NCBI GenBank assembly: GCA_022559845.1
Contig: CM040121.1
Location: 508,690,566-508,754,565 of the forward strand
Direction of reading: 5' to 3'
DNA from: Amorphophallus konjac
Taxonomy: Eukaryota > Streptophyta > Magnoliopsida > Alismatales > Araceae
DNA length: 64,000 bases
Below the pieces are notes generated by a model that saw only the letters and a list, made by a program, of their open reading frames with translations, was not told where the DNA came from and did no database searches. Each line of letters begins with the position of its first letter. The stretch's first letter is position 1. This document shows positions 37,419 to 47,692 of this stretch, one piece after another. Both the position numbers and the translations under genes were made by a program.

Positions 37419-40092
37419 TGTTGGGTCCCGTAGTGCAAGAACACGGATCTAGAGGGGGGGTGAATAGATCCTACTACTATAAACTATGACCGATTAAAAA
37501 CATAAACTAGCGCACAGCGGAATTAACAAGATTGATAAGATTGAGGAATTTAATCTAAACAGATTTAAACTTAATTCACTCAATCTCACCGAGCTCACAC
37601 GATTGCATAAACAGATAAGATAGCGAAGCACACAAACACAAAGATCAAACCACAAGATACGGGGATTTTTAAGGTGGTTCGGGACCACGACGGGCTCCCT
37701 ACATCCACCCCTCACCAAACCCGGTGAGACTTCACTCGGGGATAAATCCCAAATGGAGACGACGCTCCAAACACACACGGGACGACGTCCGCACACACAC
37801 GGGGACACGCCCCAACACACACACTGATGGAGACGAAGTCTCCCACACGATCCGACGATCGGATCACAAACACAACACACGATCCGACGACCGGATCACA
37901 ACACACACACGCTGCAACGACCGCAGCACAATGACACAAACACGATCGCACGAAGGCGATCAAACACGACCGTATACACAAAGGGTCACACACACAAATA
38001 TCTCTAATGTTCAGAAAATAAACACAAATATTCAAGCATGCTCAAACCCAAAATATAGATCATAGAACACATCACAAAGAACTGATAGAAGATATAGAAG
38101 TAGTCCCCCTTTATTTTTCAAGGCCGGTTGATGATGTTCCTTGTGCCACGAGTTGGAGGGAAGCCGGATGAAGACGATTCTTACGTCCTCTTGATCCTCT
38201 CTTCGGTCTGCTCCTTTTCTTCTTCTTCCACGATCTCCAGATCTTCACGGAAGTAGATGATCTCCTCCTTGCAAGAGCTCCACCACGTTTTCCCCCTTTT
38301 CTTCACCTATACGAAAGAACAAATGAGCATTAGGGTTAATCAACTCCCAAATTCGTAACTCTTATATATGCAACTCAAGGGGTGGGGAAAGGGCTCATAA
38401 AACCTTCCTAATACATGTTAAAAACACCTTAATAACAATAGAAACTAATAGGGGGTAGTACGGTAATGTTTGATAGGGTTTTCAATGGGTTTTAAACACT
38501 TTCGCAAATCCCGACCGAAAGGGGTCGACCCTTGGGGTCGACCCATGCAGTGGCTGGGCATCCAGCCCAGGGTTCAGCAGAGGGTCAAGAAAATGCGGTT
38601 TTAGCCCCGATTAAGTGCCAGAAAAATTCCCAAAAATCAAGAATAAATTACCATGAATTCAAAAAGGTATTAAGACCATCTAAACCACATTTCAACAAGA
38701 TTTATGAGAAAATATTAAGCACATTGTAAAGGCTCAAAAATCTCATTTTAAGGATGCATAACACACTTCCAATGCAATACAACCTCATGAAAGATGTTCA
38801 TGAAAACGACCCGGAACTTAGCATAGCAATGGTTAGATGTTACCATCATCCACTTGACATGGGAGGGTTTAAAAGACATCCTTCAACCTGTAAAAACATG
38901 ATAAACCAAGAGGTTAGATGATAATCAAAACTCAAGAACTAAGCATTAACTCTTTGAACTAGTTCACATAAAAATACATCATTGAACTAACTCAACCAAG
39001 TATTTGGCTTCTCAAATCAATCAACAAAAATACATTCCACCAAATGACAAGGTTTTGTTATGATAAACATGAACCTCTCAATCAACCTAAAATAATGACA
39101 TGGGAGCTCAACCATTCAGTTACAAGACAACCAATTCTTCGACAATAAAATGCTTCATCACACAAGTGTTAACAAATATGCCAAATACAAAGCATGCATA
39201 ATATCATGGAACCACATTCATTCAAATGGCATTCTTGTTGATTAAAAGCTAACATTCATGAAGCATTATCTCACGAGGAGCATTGATACAAACAAGGGAT
39301 CTTTTTGAAACATCCATACATTGAAATCACAATAACTCTATGGATGATATGTCACTATCATTCAATTAGAAAGGTGTGTTAAATGAACACAATCTCCTTG
39401 ATTGAGACTCAAATGAAGCCATCTTCAGAAAAGCCATCTTCATGCAATTCTTTCATACAGTAAGTCATTAACTCAAGCTTTTAGAGCATAGTACACATGA
39501 CCAATCATTCATCCAATGCATGAGCAATATGGAACCAACTCTCATGAAGTCTTGTATGAATATTTTAAGCCCAAAAATCTTATGAAGAAAACGCATGAAA
39601 ATATCCAACCGAGACTTTGAAAAGCTATTAGATGAAATGAATGAAATGCAGAAGAATCAATGTAATGCAATGAGTGAGTCAACTCCATTTTTTAATAAGA
39701 TCTTCATTGATGCACTCCTTTGAGTTCCAAACATGCATGGATTTTGATCCTGCAAATCAAAATATTCAAGACATGAGATCCTTAAATACAAATCATTCAT
39801 AGAACTTTCAAACATGAACAGAGTTAACTCCATTTAAGAAGAAGAGCTTCATTGATGGACTCCTTAAGATTCCAAGTATGAGCCATGAAGTTGTGTTCCT
39901 ACAAACCAACATAAATATAACATTAGTTCCTTAAACACCGAGAGTTTACATGGCTTTCAAGAGTAAACATTGACTCCATCTTTCAACTCATCAAATCAAG
40001 ATATAAAACATGTTGCTCAATGAAATACATACACATACAAACACAATCATTTTGATATCATTGAAACCAAGCACGAACTATGGGATGCAACA
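37419..40092 (-). repeat. 3' LTR (minus) of gag-only element
   Basis: This 2674-bp LTR on the plus strand begins TGTTGGGTCCCGTAG and ends GGGATGCAACA. It is shorter than its partner by about 117 bp, chiefly because its GTCGAC array (38519-38545) has lost units. Confidence 0.93.
38519..38572. repeat. contracted GGGTCGACCC array
   Basis: Only two GTCGAC cores remain, followed by the CAGTGGCTGGGCATCCAGCC spacer. The other LTR of the same element has seven. The joins lie inside repeat units, consistent with deletion between repeats. Confidence 0.88.
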
Positions 40093-40106
40093 ATCTCCCC
40101 TTTTTT
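40093..40106 (-). other. polypurine tract of gag-only element
   Basis: The minus strand reads AAAAAAGGGGAGAT directly before the LTR start TGTTGCATCCC. Confidence 0.88.
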
Positions 40107-42695
40107 GATGATGACAAAATGATGTGTGTGATAATACAGATTTTACAAACATGTGCAAACATTGAGCATAACCACTTCTCACATTCTCCCCAAGACAACA
40201 ACATTCATACACCATTGAGCACACACCTTAAATATTCTCCCCGTTTTTGTCATCTACAAAAAGACTAGGGAGCATGTGACATAAAATGAAGGGAGCATGT
40301 GACATAAAATGAACAGGTGAGGCCAAAGGATAAGTTTCCAATTTAAACGTCAATTGAAGTTAAGTAGGGGCTCAAATATATGAGACCAAGTGTTGATCAA
40401 GATAGAGGCACAAACATAGGCAATTTCAATTCTCGAAGAGAGAGAGCCTCAAAGATAGCATTTGTTGATCATGATACCATGTGTTGGTTGAACTCATTTT
40501 GGCATTTAGGCAACATGAAGTGTTCAGAATATACATTTCAAAATGAACTGTGTCAATTGTTGAAAAGTATGGATTTGATCAAGATGATATCAGGATTGAC
40601 CTATATGCATGCTGAAAATGTCAAATATGCAAATATATAAATTAGCACTGAATATGCACTATGTGAATGCTAATCATGCAAGTTATGAAGCTACGCACAT
40701 GATGACTTATATCTTCAAATGTAAGGTTTATGCTCAGAATTAGACTCAAGGGGAATACATGAACATGCAAGCACACAAGCACAATCATCATGCACACAAA
40801 TATTACATATAGTAACTCCCCCTAAATGAGGCACGGGTTAAGAAAAGAGCATGTGATTCAAATTCAAGAATGTAAGACATAAGCATAACTAAGAGATTTG
40901 TGTATACACAACTAGGAGTACTACATAAACTATGAATGTAGGCAAATTCATAAGATATATACATCACAAAAATGCCCATGTGAAATGTGAGGCAATGACT
41001 AATGAGCTTCAAAACATATGGATTTTCAGATTTTCTAAAGAACACTAGAAGGTAATCTCCTCTCTACACTTTCACTTTAGATTCTCGACTATCGGTAGCT
41101 TCGCACAACCCCTATTTTGTTTCTTTTAAAGGACTTCACCTTTCGACACGAGTTTCTTCATGTGTCGCAATGGGGATTCCCGGCTACTTAGATTTGTCAC
41201 ACATATGGATTTGTTTCTCCTTTCGACACGAGTTTTCTCCTTTGTTTCATGGGGGATTCCCGGTTACTCAGATCCACATACCACTTATTAAATTTTTGTG
41301 GGGTAGGCAACTTTTTCCTCACGATTACTCTTTAATGTCCATGTAGAGATTCAAGTTCCCTTTAAAGTGTTGGAAGGAATTTCTTAAATCCTTATCAAGT
41401 AAAGTCATTAAATTCATTGTGTGCAAGAGTGTGAGGGTAAATTTTTATTTTGCATGAATAAAATGAATTCGACAAGACATAGCTATGACTCCCCATAAAT
41501 GTATGCACGGTCGGAATCAAATCCTCCCCCTTATTATATGACATGTATCACATATGAATAAAATCACTGAATTGTTATTTATCAAGGAGGTGAAGTCTTA
41601 GAAAGATCAAGAAATAGTTTCATAGGGTAAATACTTACAAGCATGCAAGGATTCATGAAACATTCATGCAAGCATCCACGAATCAAGATATGCGATTATC
41701 ATGAAATATATGTATATGCTCTATATGCATGAATATGCAATATGCATCTTTTTGTCATTTTATATGCATAGTATATGAATGATATGAAAAGATGCCAATG
41801 CGATGCAGAATGTCAGATTTTTATTTAAAAGTTCTAAATCCATTGCAAAATTCAATATGGGTGCAAGATGCAAGTTTTCAGTTTTTCATATGAATGATCT
41901 AAATACATCTTATGAAGTTTCTAATGCATGTAACTTATAAAAGCATGAGAATGCAATGCAGGATGTAAGTTTTTTTATTATTTTTATTTTAGAACATCAT
42001 GACAGAATGCACAAGGAGACATACATATTCAAATGATGAGCAGCAACCATTTTCAAGACTTTTCCTTTTTGAACAAGGGTACACAAATGATCAAAATCAA
42101 GTAGTGAACCCAAATTATTTTCAGAAATGTTCAAAAATAAATTTTCAATAACATTTCAAGAGCTTAGAGTGTCATCTACAAACCAAACAGATTTTATAGG
42201 TTCTGGTACGAGGTGGAGGTGAAGGTTTTAAAACCCAACTCACACATAGTGAGAGCTTCTAGGTGGACATAATCCACCTTTCCACTACACACCATTTGAT
42301 ATACCAGATACTCAATTACACTAAGATGCTCATGCATTTCATATTGAAAAGTATTCAGTAGGCAAAGACATCATGCTTGTTCCTCAAAATTTTCAGATTC
42401 ATTCAACCAATGAGACATGTTTATCATAGCGAAATACAAGAACAACAGATCCAACCTTCTCTAACCACCATTTGATATACCAAATATTCATCCATTGAAG
42501 ACATATGTGGCTTGTGAAGAATTTAAAGCATAATATGAGAACACACCAAGATCTCATTCCAAAACATCAAAATCATCAAGTTTGACAGTGAAGGAGCAAA
42601 GTTGGGATTTTACCATATGAGTGTGCCTTGTTCCATTTTATTGGAACCCCTTTCATTCTTTATTTACCTCAAGGCACACCATCATCACAACCGAC
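40107..42695 (-). other. non-coding internal region of gag-only element
   Basis: This is about 2.6 kb of AT-rich DNA between gag and the polypurine tract. It contains several CTCCCCCTAAAT-like runs and, at 41070-41280, a partly repeated block (CTTTCGACACGAGTTT twice, GGGGATTCCCGG twice). No protease, integrase or reverse transcriptase remnant was recognised. Confidence 0.75.
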
Positions 42696-44507
42696 TCATT
42701 TGTCAGATTTTGGCACCCAAGCCTTCTTGAGTCCTTGGATGTTAGAAGCATTTCTTCCAAAAGTTTTCTTTGACATTTTCATTGCCACATTATCATCACT
42801 CTTCATGATCCTGTAATTCTTAATAACATGTCCATGGTTTCCACAATAAAGGCATTGAGGAGAAGCAGTTTTACCAAAAGACTTCCTTTTTGGAGTAAAG
42901 GAAGTTTCAAATCCATTCCATCTTCTATTTTCAAAAGGTCTAGATTTAACAAAATTAGACCTAGCATGCATTCTAGAAGCATGGAAATTTTCTGTTTTCA
43001 AAAACCAACATTCTTTCATTACATGCCCGTACTTCCCACAATGAAAGCAACAAGGAGATATGGGTATATGGAATGACTTTCCATTGTTTGCATGAGTGTT
43101 TGTGAACAAGTTTCTCTTATAGGATGAAGACCCTTGAGCATTGGAGGCATGTTCATTTATGAATTTTCTTTGAAAGTTAAACTTAGCATTCATGGCAAGA
43201 TAATCATCATTTTGTTTCACAAAGCAATCATCCATGACATGGCCAAGTTTGTGACAATAAAGGCATGAGACATTTTTCTTTCTTTTTAAGGAAGATTTAT
43301 CTTTGCATGCATTTTGCTCATCCATTTTCAAGACATCACAATCACTCATTTCATGACCAAACATGCCACAATAGAAGCATTCAACATTCAACTTTGATTT
43401 TTGAGATCTATTTGACATGGAAGGCTTTTTGTTGAGATTTTTCTTTTTATCAAAACCATTTTCAGAGATTTTCACTTGAGCAACGGGAGGAGGTGTTTTG
43501 GAGGTATTAGGAATGTCAGAGACGTGAATAAAAGAGGTTTTCATTTTTGATTCAAAAGATTTTTTGTTGACCGGGATGTAACCAAGACCCTCTTTTTGAA
43601 AGTTAACTTTAACACCTAGCAATGTGTCTAAGTTCTCCTTCCCTTTGACAAATCTAGACAAATCAAGCTTCAAGTTGTTGATCTCTTTTTCACATGCAAG
43701 GATTTTATCGTCAAGCAAATAATTCTTTGATGTGAGTTTTTCATTTTCTTGCATGAGGTTTTCATTTTCCAGATTTGTGTAGTGAAGTTTTTCAGTAAGC
43801 TTTTCAAGAACCTTTTCAGTTTCAACATACTTTGATATCTCAGTAAGCAACTGTTCATTCTCATGTTTCAACAATGAGATTTCTTTTTCAAGTTTATCAA
43901 AGCATCTCAATCTTCCCTCTGGCAAAAAATTCTGAATTAACATAGCACCATTTTTCTTTTTAAGATCTTCATTTTCATTCATGATGCTCTTGCTATCAAT
44001 TTCAGAATCAAGTAACTTTTCAAACATTTTATCATCATCAGATAAAGAAGCTAACTTGTTTCTAAGACATTTTTCTGTTTCTTCAAGCAATGAAATCTTA
44101 GACAACAAGTGTTTATTTTGATCAAGCAAATCATGGGAATCATTATTAATTTCAAGAGCAATATTAGATTTTCTAAACATCTCAAGCTCTTCATTCATAC
44201 AAGACATCTCATCTGAAAATAATTCAACTTTGGATTCTAGAAGTTCTTTTTCATATTCTAGGTTCTCAATCTTTGACTCCAAAATTTTACAATTTTCACA
44301 GGAAAGATTATCAGACACATTCTCATTAATCTTCATTTTCAAGGTTTTATTTTCAGAATTAAGTTTCTTGCATTTATCATACAGTTCAGCATATGCTATT
44401 TGCCATTCCTCAATAGAGAGTTCTTCGGATTCAGAATTTACCTCATCATAATTTTCTTCATTGAGTTGATCATCATTGTCGGCCATGAGACAATTTTGTC
44501 CTTCCAT
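42696..44507 (-). CDS. gag-like protein with coiled coil and four zinc knuckles (603 aa)
   Basis: This is an uninterrupted 603-codon minus frame. The acidic N-terminus (MADNDDQLNEENYDE from residue 8) is followed by about 280 residues of Leu/Glu/Lys/Asn-rich coiled coil, then KENLDTLLGVKVNF and EGLGYIPVNKKSF, the SIRE gag signature. The knuckles are CFYCGMFGHEMSDC, CLYCHKLGHVMDDC, CFHCGKYGHVMKEC and a degenerate CLYCGNHGHVIKNY. The end is LKKAWVPKSDK and a stop where protease would begin. The expected upstream UBN2-like domain (44860-44510) is in the same region but has stops. It would bind RNA and assemble particles. Whether this 603-aa form is the functional start or a decayed gag is unclear. 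Confidence 0.8.
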   Translation of the reverse strand: MEGQNCLMADNDDQLNEENYDEVNSESEELSIEEWQIAYAELYDKCKKLNSENKTLKMKINENVSDNLSCENCKILESKIENLEYEKELLESKVELFSDEMSCMNEELEMFRKSNIALEINNDSHDLLDQNKHLLSKISLLEETEKCLRNKLASLSDDDKMFEKLLDSEIDSKSIMNENEDLKKKNGAMLIQNFLPEGRLRCFDKLEKEISLLKHENEQLLTEISKYVETEKVLEKLTEKLHYTNLENENLMQENEKLTSKNYLLDDKILACEKEINNLKLDLSRFVKGKENLDTLLGVKVNFQKEGLGYIPVNKKSFESKMKTSFIHVSDIPNTSKTPPPVAQVKISENGFDKKKNLNKKPSMSNRSQKSKLNVECFYCGMFGHEMSDCDVLKMDEQNACKDKSSLKRKKNVSCLYCHKLGHVMDDCFVKQNDDYLAMNAKFNFQRKFINEHASNAQGSSSYKRNLFTNTHANNGKSFHIPISPCCFHCGKYGHVMKECWFLKTENFHASRMHARSNFVKSRPFENRRWNGFETSFTPKRKSFGKTASPQCLYCGNHGHVIKNYRIMKSDDNVAMKMSKKTFGRNASNIQGLKKAWVPKSDK

Positions 44508-44509
44508 CT

Positions 44510-44870
44510 CTTAAGCTTTGATCAACTGATCCATAAGCTACTTTGCCGTTCTACAAGAAGAAACAAATGGAAACATATGAGTATCAATGTCACTTTTCAA
44601 TAAATTTAAGACAATGACATTTTCATGGTTCTTCAATTTATCTTGACTAGACCACTTGGTCTCATCTAGAGGCAATATGTGAGGACCATCATAAATCAAC
44701 TTCTAAAGATTAGGATTAATTGAATTGATCAGTCCACACATTTTACCTATCCATGAAGTAACATCAGAACCATTAAGAATAGAGAGGCAATTCATCGACA
44801 TGTGCTCAAAAGAAAAATTCATGCTTGTAGAATGCACTAGGATCACTCTGTAGATCGTGAGATCTAGGGT
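44510..44870 (-). pseudogene. degenerate N-terminal gag domain of gag-only element
   Basis: Minus translation gives fragments similar to the first part of the neighbouring gag (SWIGKMCGLINSINPNL, KLIYDGPHILP, WSSQDKLKNHENV), with stops at about 44705, 44532 and 44513. It corresponds to the UBN2-type region and precedes the intact 603-codon frame. Confidence 0.65.
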
Positions 44871-44882
44871 CAGCAGAGCCTC

Positions 44883-44894
44883 ACTCTGATACCA
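44883..44894 (-). other. primer-binding site of gag-only element
   Basis: The minus strand reads TGGTATCAGAGT two bases inside the 5' LTR. It is one base off the initiator-Met tRNA complement found in the other elements here. Confidence 0.85.
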
Positions 44895-44896
44895 AT

Positions 44897-47687
44897 TGTT
44901 GGGTCCCGTAGTACAAGAACACGGATCTAGAGGAGGGGGTGAATAGATCCTACTACTATAAACTATGACCGATTAAAAACATAAACTAGCGCACAGCGGA
45001 ATTAACAAGATTGATAAGATTGAGGAATTTAATCTAAACAGATTTAAACTTAATTCACTCAATCTCACCGAGCTCACACGATTGCATAAACAGATAAGAT
45101 AGCAAAGCACACAAACACAAAGATCAAACCATAAGACACGGAGATTTTTAAGGTGGTTCGGGACCACGACGGGCTCCCTACGTCCACCCCTCACCAAACC
45201 CAGTGAGACTTCACTCGGGGATAAATCCCCAAACGGAGACGACGCTCCAAACACACACGGGACGACGCCTGCACACACACGGGGACACGCCCCAACACAC
45301 ACACTGACGGAGACGAAGTCTCCCACACGATCTGACGATCGGATCACAAACACAACACACGATCCGACGACCGGATCACAACACACACACACGCTGCAAC
45401 GACCGCAGCACAATGACACAAACACGATCGCACGAAGGTGATCAAACACGACCGTATACACAAAGGGTCACACACACAAATATCTCTAATGTTCAGAAAA
45501 TAAACACAAATATTCAAGCATGCTCAAACCCAAAATATAGATCATAGAACACATCACAAAGAACTGATAGAAGACATAGAAGTAGTCCCCCTTTATTTTT
45601 CAAGGCCGGTTGATGATGTTCCTTGAGCCACGAGTTGGAGGGAAGCCGGATGAAGACGATTCTTACGTCCTCTTGATCCTCTCTTCGATCCGCTCCTTTT
45701 CTTCTTCTTCCACGATCTCCAGATCTTCACGGAAGTAGATGATCTCCTCCTTGCAAGAGCTCCACCATGTTTTCCCCCTTTTCTTCACCTATACGAAAGA
45801 ACAAATGAGCATTAGGGTTAATCAACTCCCAAATTCGTAACTCTTATATATGCAACTCAAGGGGTGGGGAAAGGACTCATAAAACCCTCCTAATACATGT
45901 TAAAAACACCTTAATAATAATAGAAACTAATAGGGGGTAGTATGGTAATGTTTGATAGGGTTTTCAATGGGTTTTAAACACTTTCGTAAATCCCGATCGG
46001 AAGGGGTCGACCCTTGGGGTTGACCCTCGGCAACCAGGGTGCTGCCGGGGCCAAAAAATGAGCCAAGTTTACAGGGGTCGACCCCATGGGTCGACCCTTG
46101 CAGTAAGTCGACCCCAGGGGTCGACCCATGCAGTGGCTGGGCATCCAGCCCAGGGGGGGTCGACCCCAGGGGTCGACCCCTTCAGCAGAGGGTCAAGAAA
46201 ATGCGGTTTTAGCCCCGATTAAGTGCCAGAAAAATTTCAAAAATCAAGAATAAATTACCATGAATTCAACAAGGTATTAAGACCATCTAAACCACATTTC
46301 AACAAGATTTATGAGAAAACATTAAGCACATTGTAAAGGCTCAAAAATCTCATTTTAAGGATGCATAACACACTTCCAATGCAATACAACCTCATGAAAG
46401 ATGTTCATGAAAATGACCCGAAACTTAGCATAGCAATGGTTAGATGTTACCATCATCCACTTGACATGGGAGGGTTTAAAAGACATCCTTCAACCTGTAA
46501 AAACATGATAAACCAAGAGGTTAGATGATAATCAAAACTCAAGAACTAAGCATTAACTCTTTGAACTAGTTCACATAAAAATACATCATTGAACTAACTC
46601 AACCAAGTATTTGGCTTCTCAAATCAATCAACAAAAATATATTCCACCAAATGGCAAGGTTTTGTTATGATAAACATGGACCTCTCAATCAACCTAAAAT
46701 AATGACATGGGAGCTCAACCATTCAGTTACAAGACAACCAATTCTTCGACAACAAAATACTTCATCACACAAGTGTTAACAAATATGCCAAATGCAAATC
46801 ATGCATAATATCATGGAACCACATTCATTCAAATGGCATTCTTGTTGATTAAAAGCTAACATTCATGAAGCATTATCTCACGAGGAGCATTGATACAAAC
46901 AAGGGATCTTTTTGAAACATCCATACATTGAAATCACAATAACTCTATGGATGATATGTCACTATCATTCAATTAGAAAGGTGTGTTAAATGAACACAAT
47001 CTCCTTGATTGAGACCCAAATGAAGCCATCTTCATGCAATTCTTTCATACAGTAAGTCATTAACTCAAGCTTTTAGAGCATAGTACACATGACCAATCAT
47101 TCATCTAATGCATGAGCAATATGGAACCAACTCTCATGAAGTCTTGTATGAATATTTCAAGCCCAAAAATCTTATGAAGAAAACGCATGAAAATATCCAA
47201 CCGAGACTTTGAAAAGCTATTAGATGAAATGAATGAAATGTAGAAGAATCAATGCAATGCAATGAGTGAGTCAACTCCCTTTTTCAATAAGATCTTCATT
47301 GATGCACTCCTTTGAGTTCCAAACATGAATCATGGATTTTGATCCTGCAAATCAAAATATTCAAGGCATGAGATCCTTAAATATAAATCATTCATAGAAC
47401 TTTCAAACATGAACGGAGTTAACTCCCTTTAAGAAGAAGAGCTTCATTGATGGACTCCTTAAGATTCCAAGTATGAGCCATGAAGTTGTGTTCCTACAAA
47501 CCAACATAAATATAACATTAGTTCCTTAAACACTGAGAGTTCACATGGCTTTCAAGAGTAAACATTGGCTCCATCTTTCAACTCATCAAATCAAGATATA
47601 AAACATGTTGCTCAATGAAACACATACACATACAAACACAATCGTTTTGATATCATTGAAACCAAGCACGAACTATGGGATGCAACA
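44897..47687 (-). repeat. 5' LTR (minus) of gag-only element
   Basis: This 2791-bp partner of 37419-40092 contains the longer GTCGAC array at 46003-46192. On the minus strand it carries the promoter side of the element, though no clear TATA box was found. Confidence 0.93.
46003..46192. repeat. GGGTCGACCC palindrome array in gag-only element LTR
   Basis: Seven exact GTCGAC cores plus GTTGACCC, in the same paired GGGTCGACCC form as in the Tekay LTRs. The spacers are different (GGCAACCAGGGTGCTGCC, CAGTGGCTGGGCATCCAG), but TTTACAGGGGTCGACCCC is shared with the Tekay array. Confidence 0.9.
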
Positions 47688-47692
47688 TCTCC

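Larger units (their letters stand above)
37419..47687 (-). mobile_element. gag-only non-autonomous LTR retrotransposon (SIRE-derived)
   Basis: LTRs 37419-40092 and 44897-47687 have TG...CA ends, and the duplication TCTCC lies at 37414-37418 and 47688-47692. The primer-binding site (44883-44894) and polypurine tract (40093-40106) are on the minus strand. The interior encodes only a gag-like protein (44507-42696) followed by 2.6 kb of non-coding DNA, so replication must depend on enzymes from a related SIRE element. The LTRs are nearly identical apart from the GTCGAC array, so insertion is recent. Confidence 0.93.

Noticed and set aside
37494..45461. Cys/Val-rich minus frames in both LTRs of the gag-only element (37494-37880, 44973-45461).
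   Set aside because: They lie wholly in LTRs, across CA-rich repeats, without a domain.
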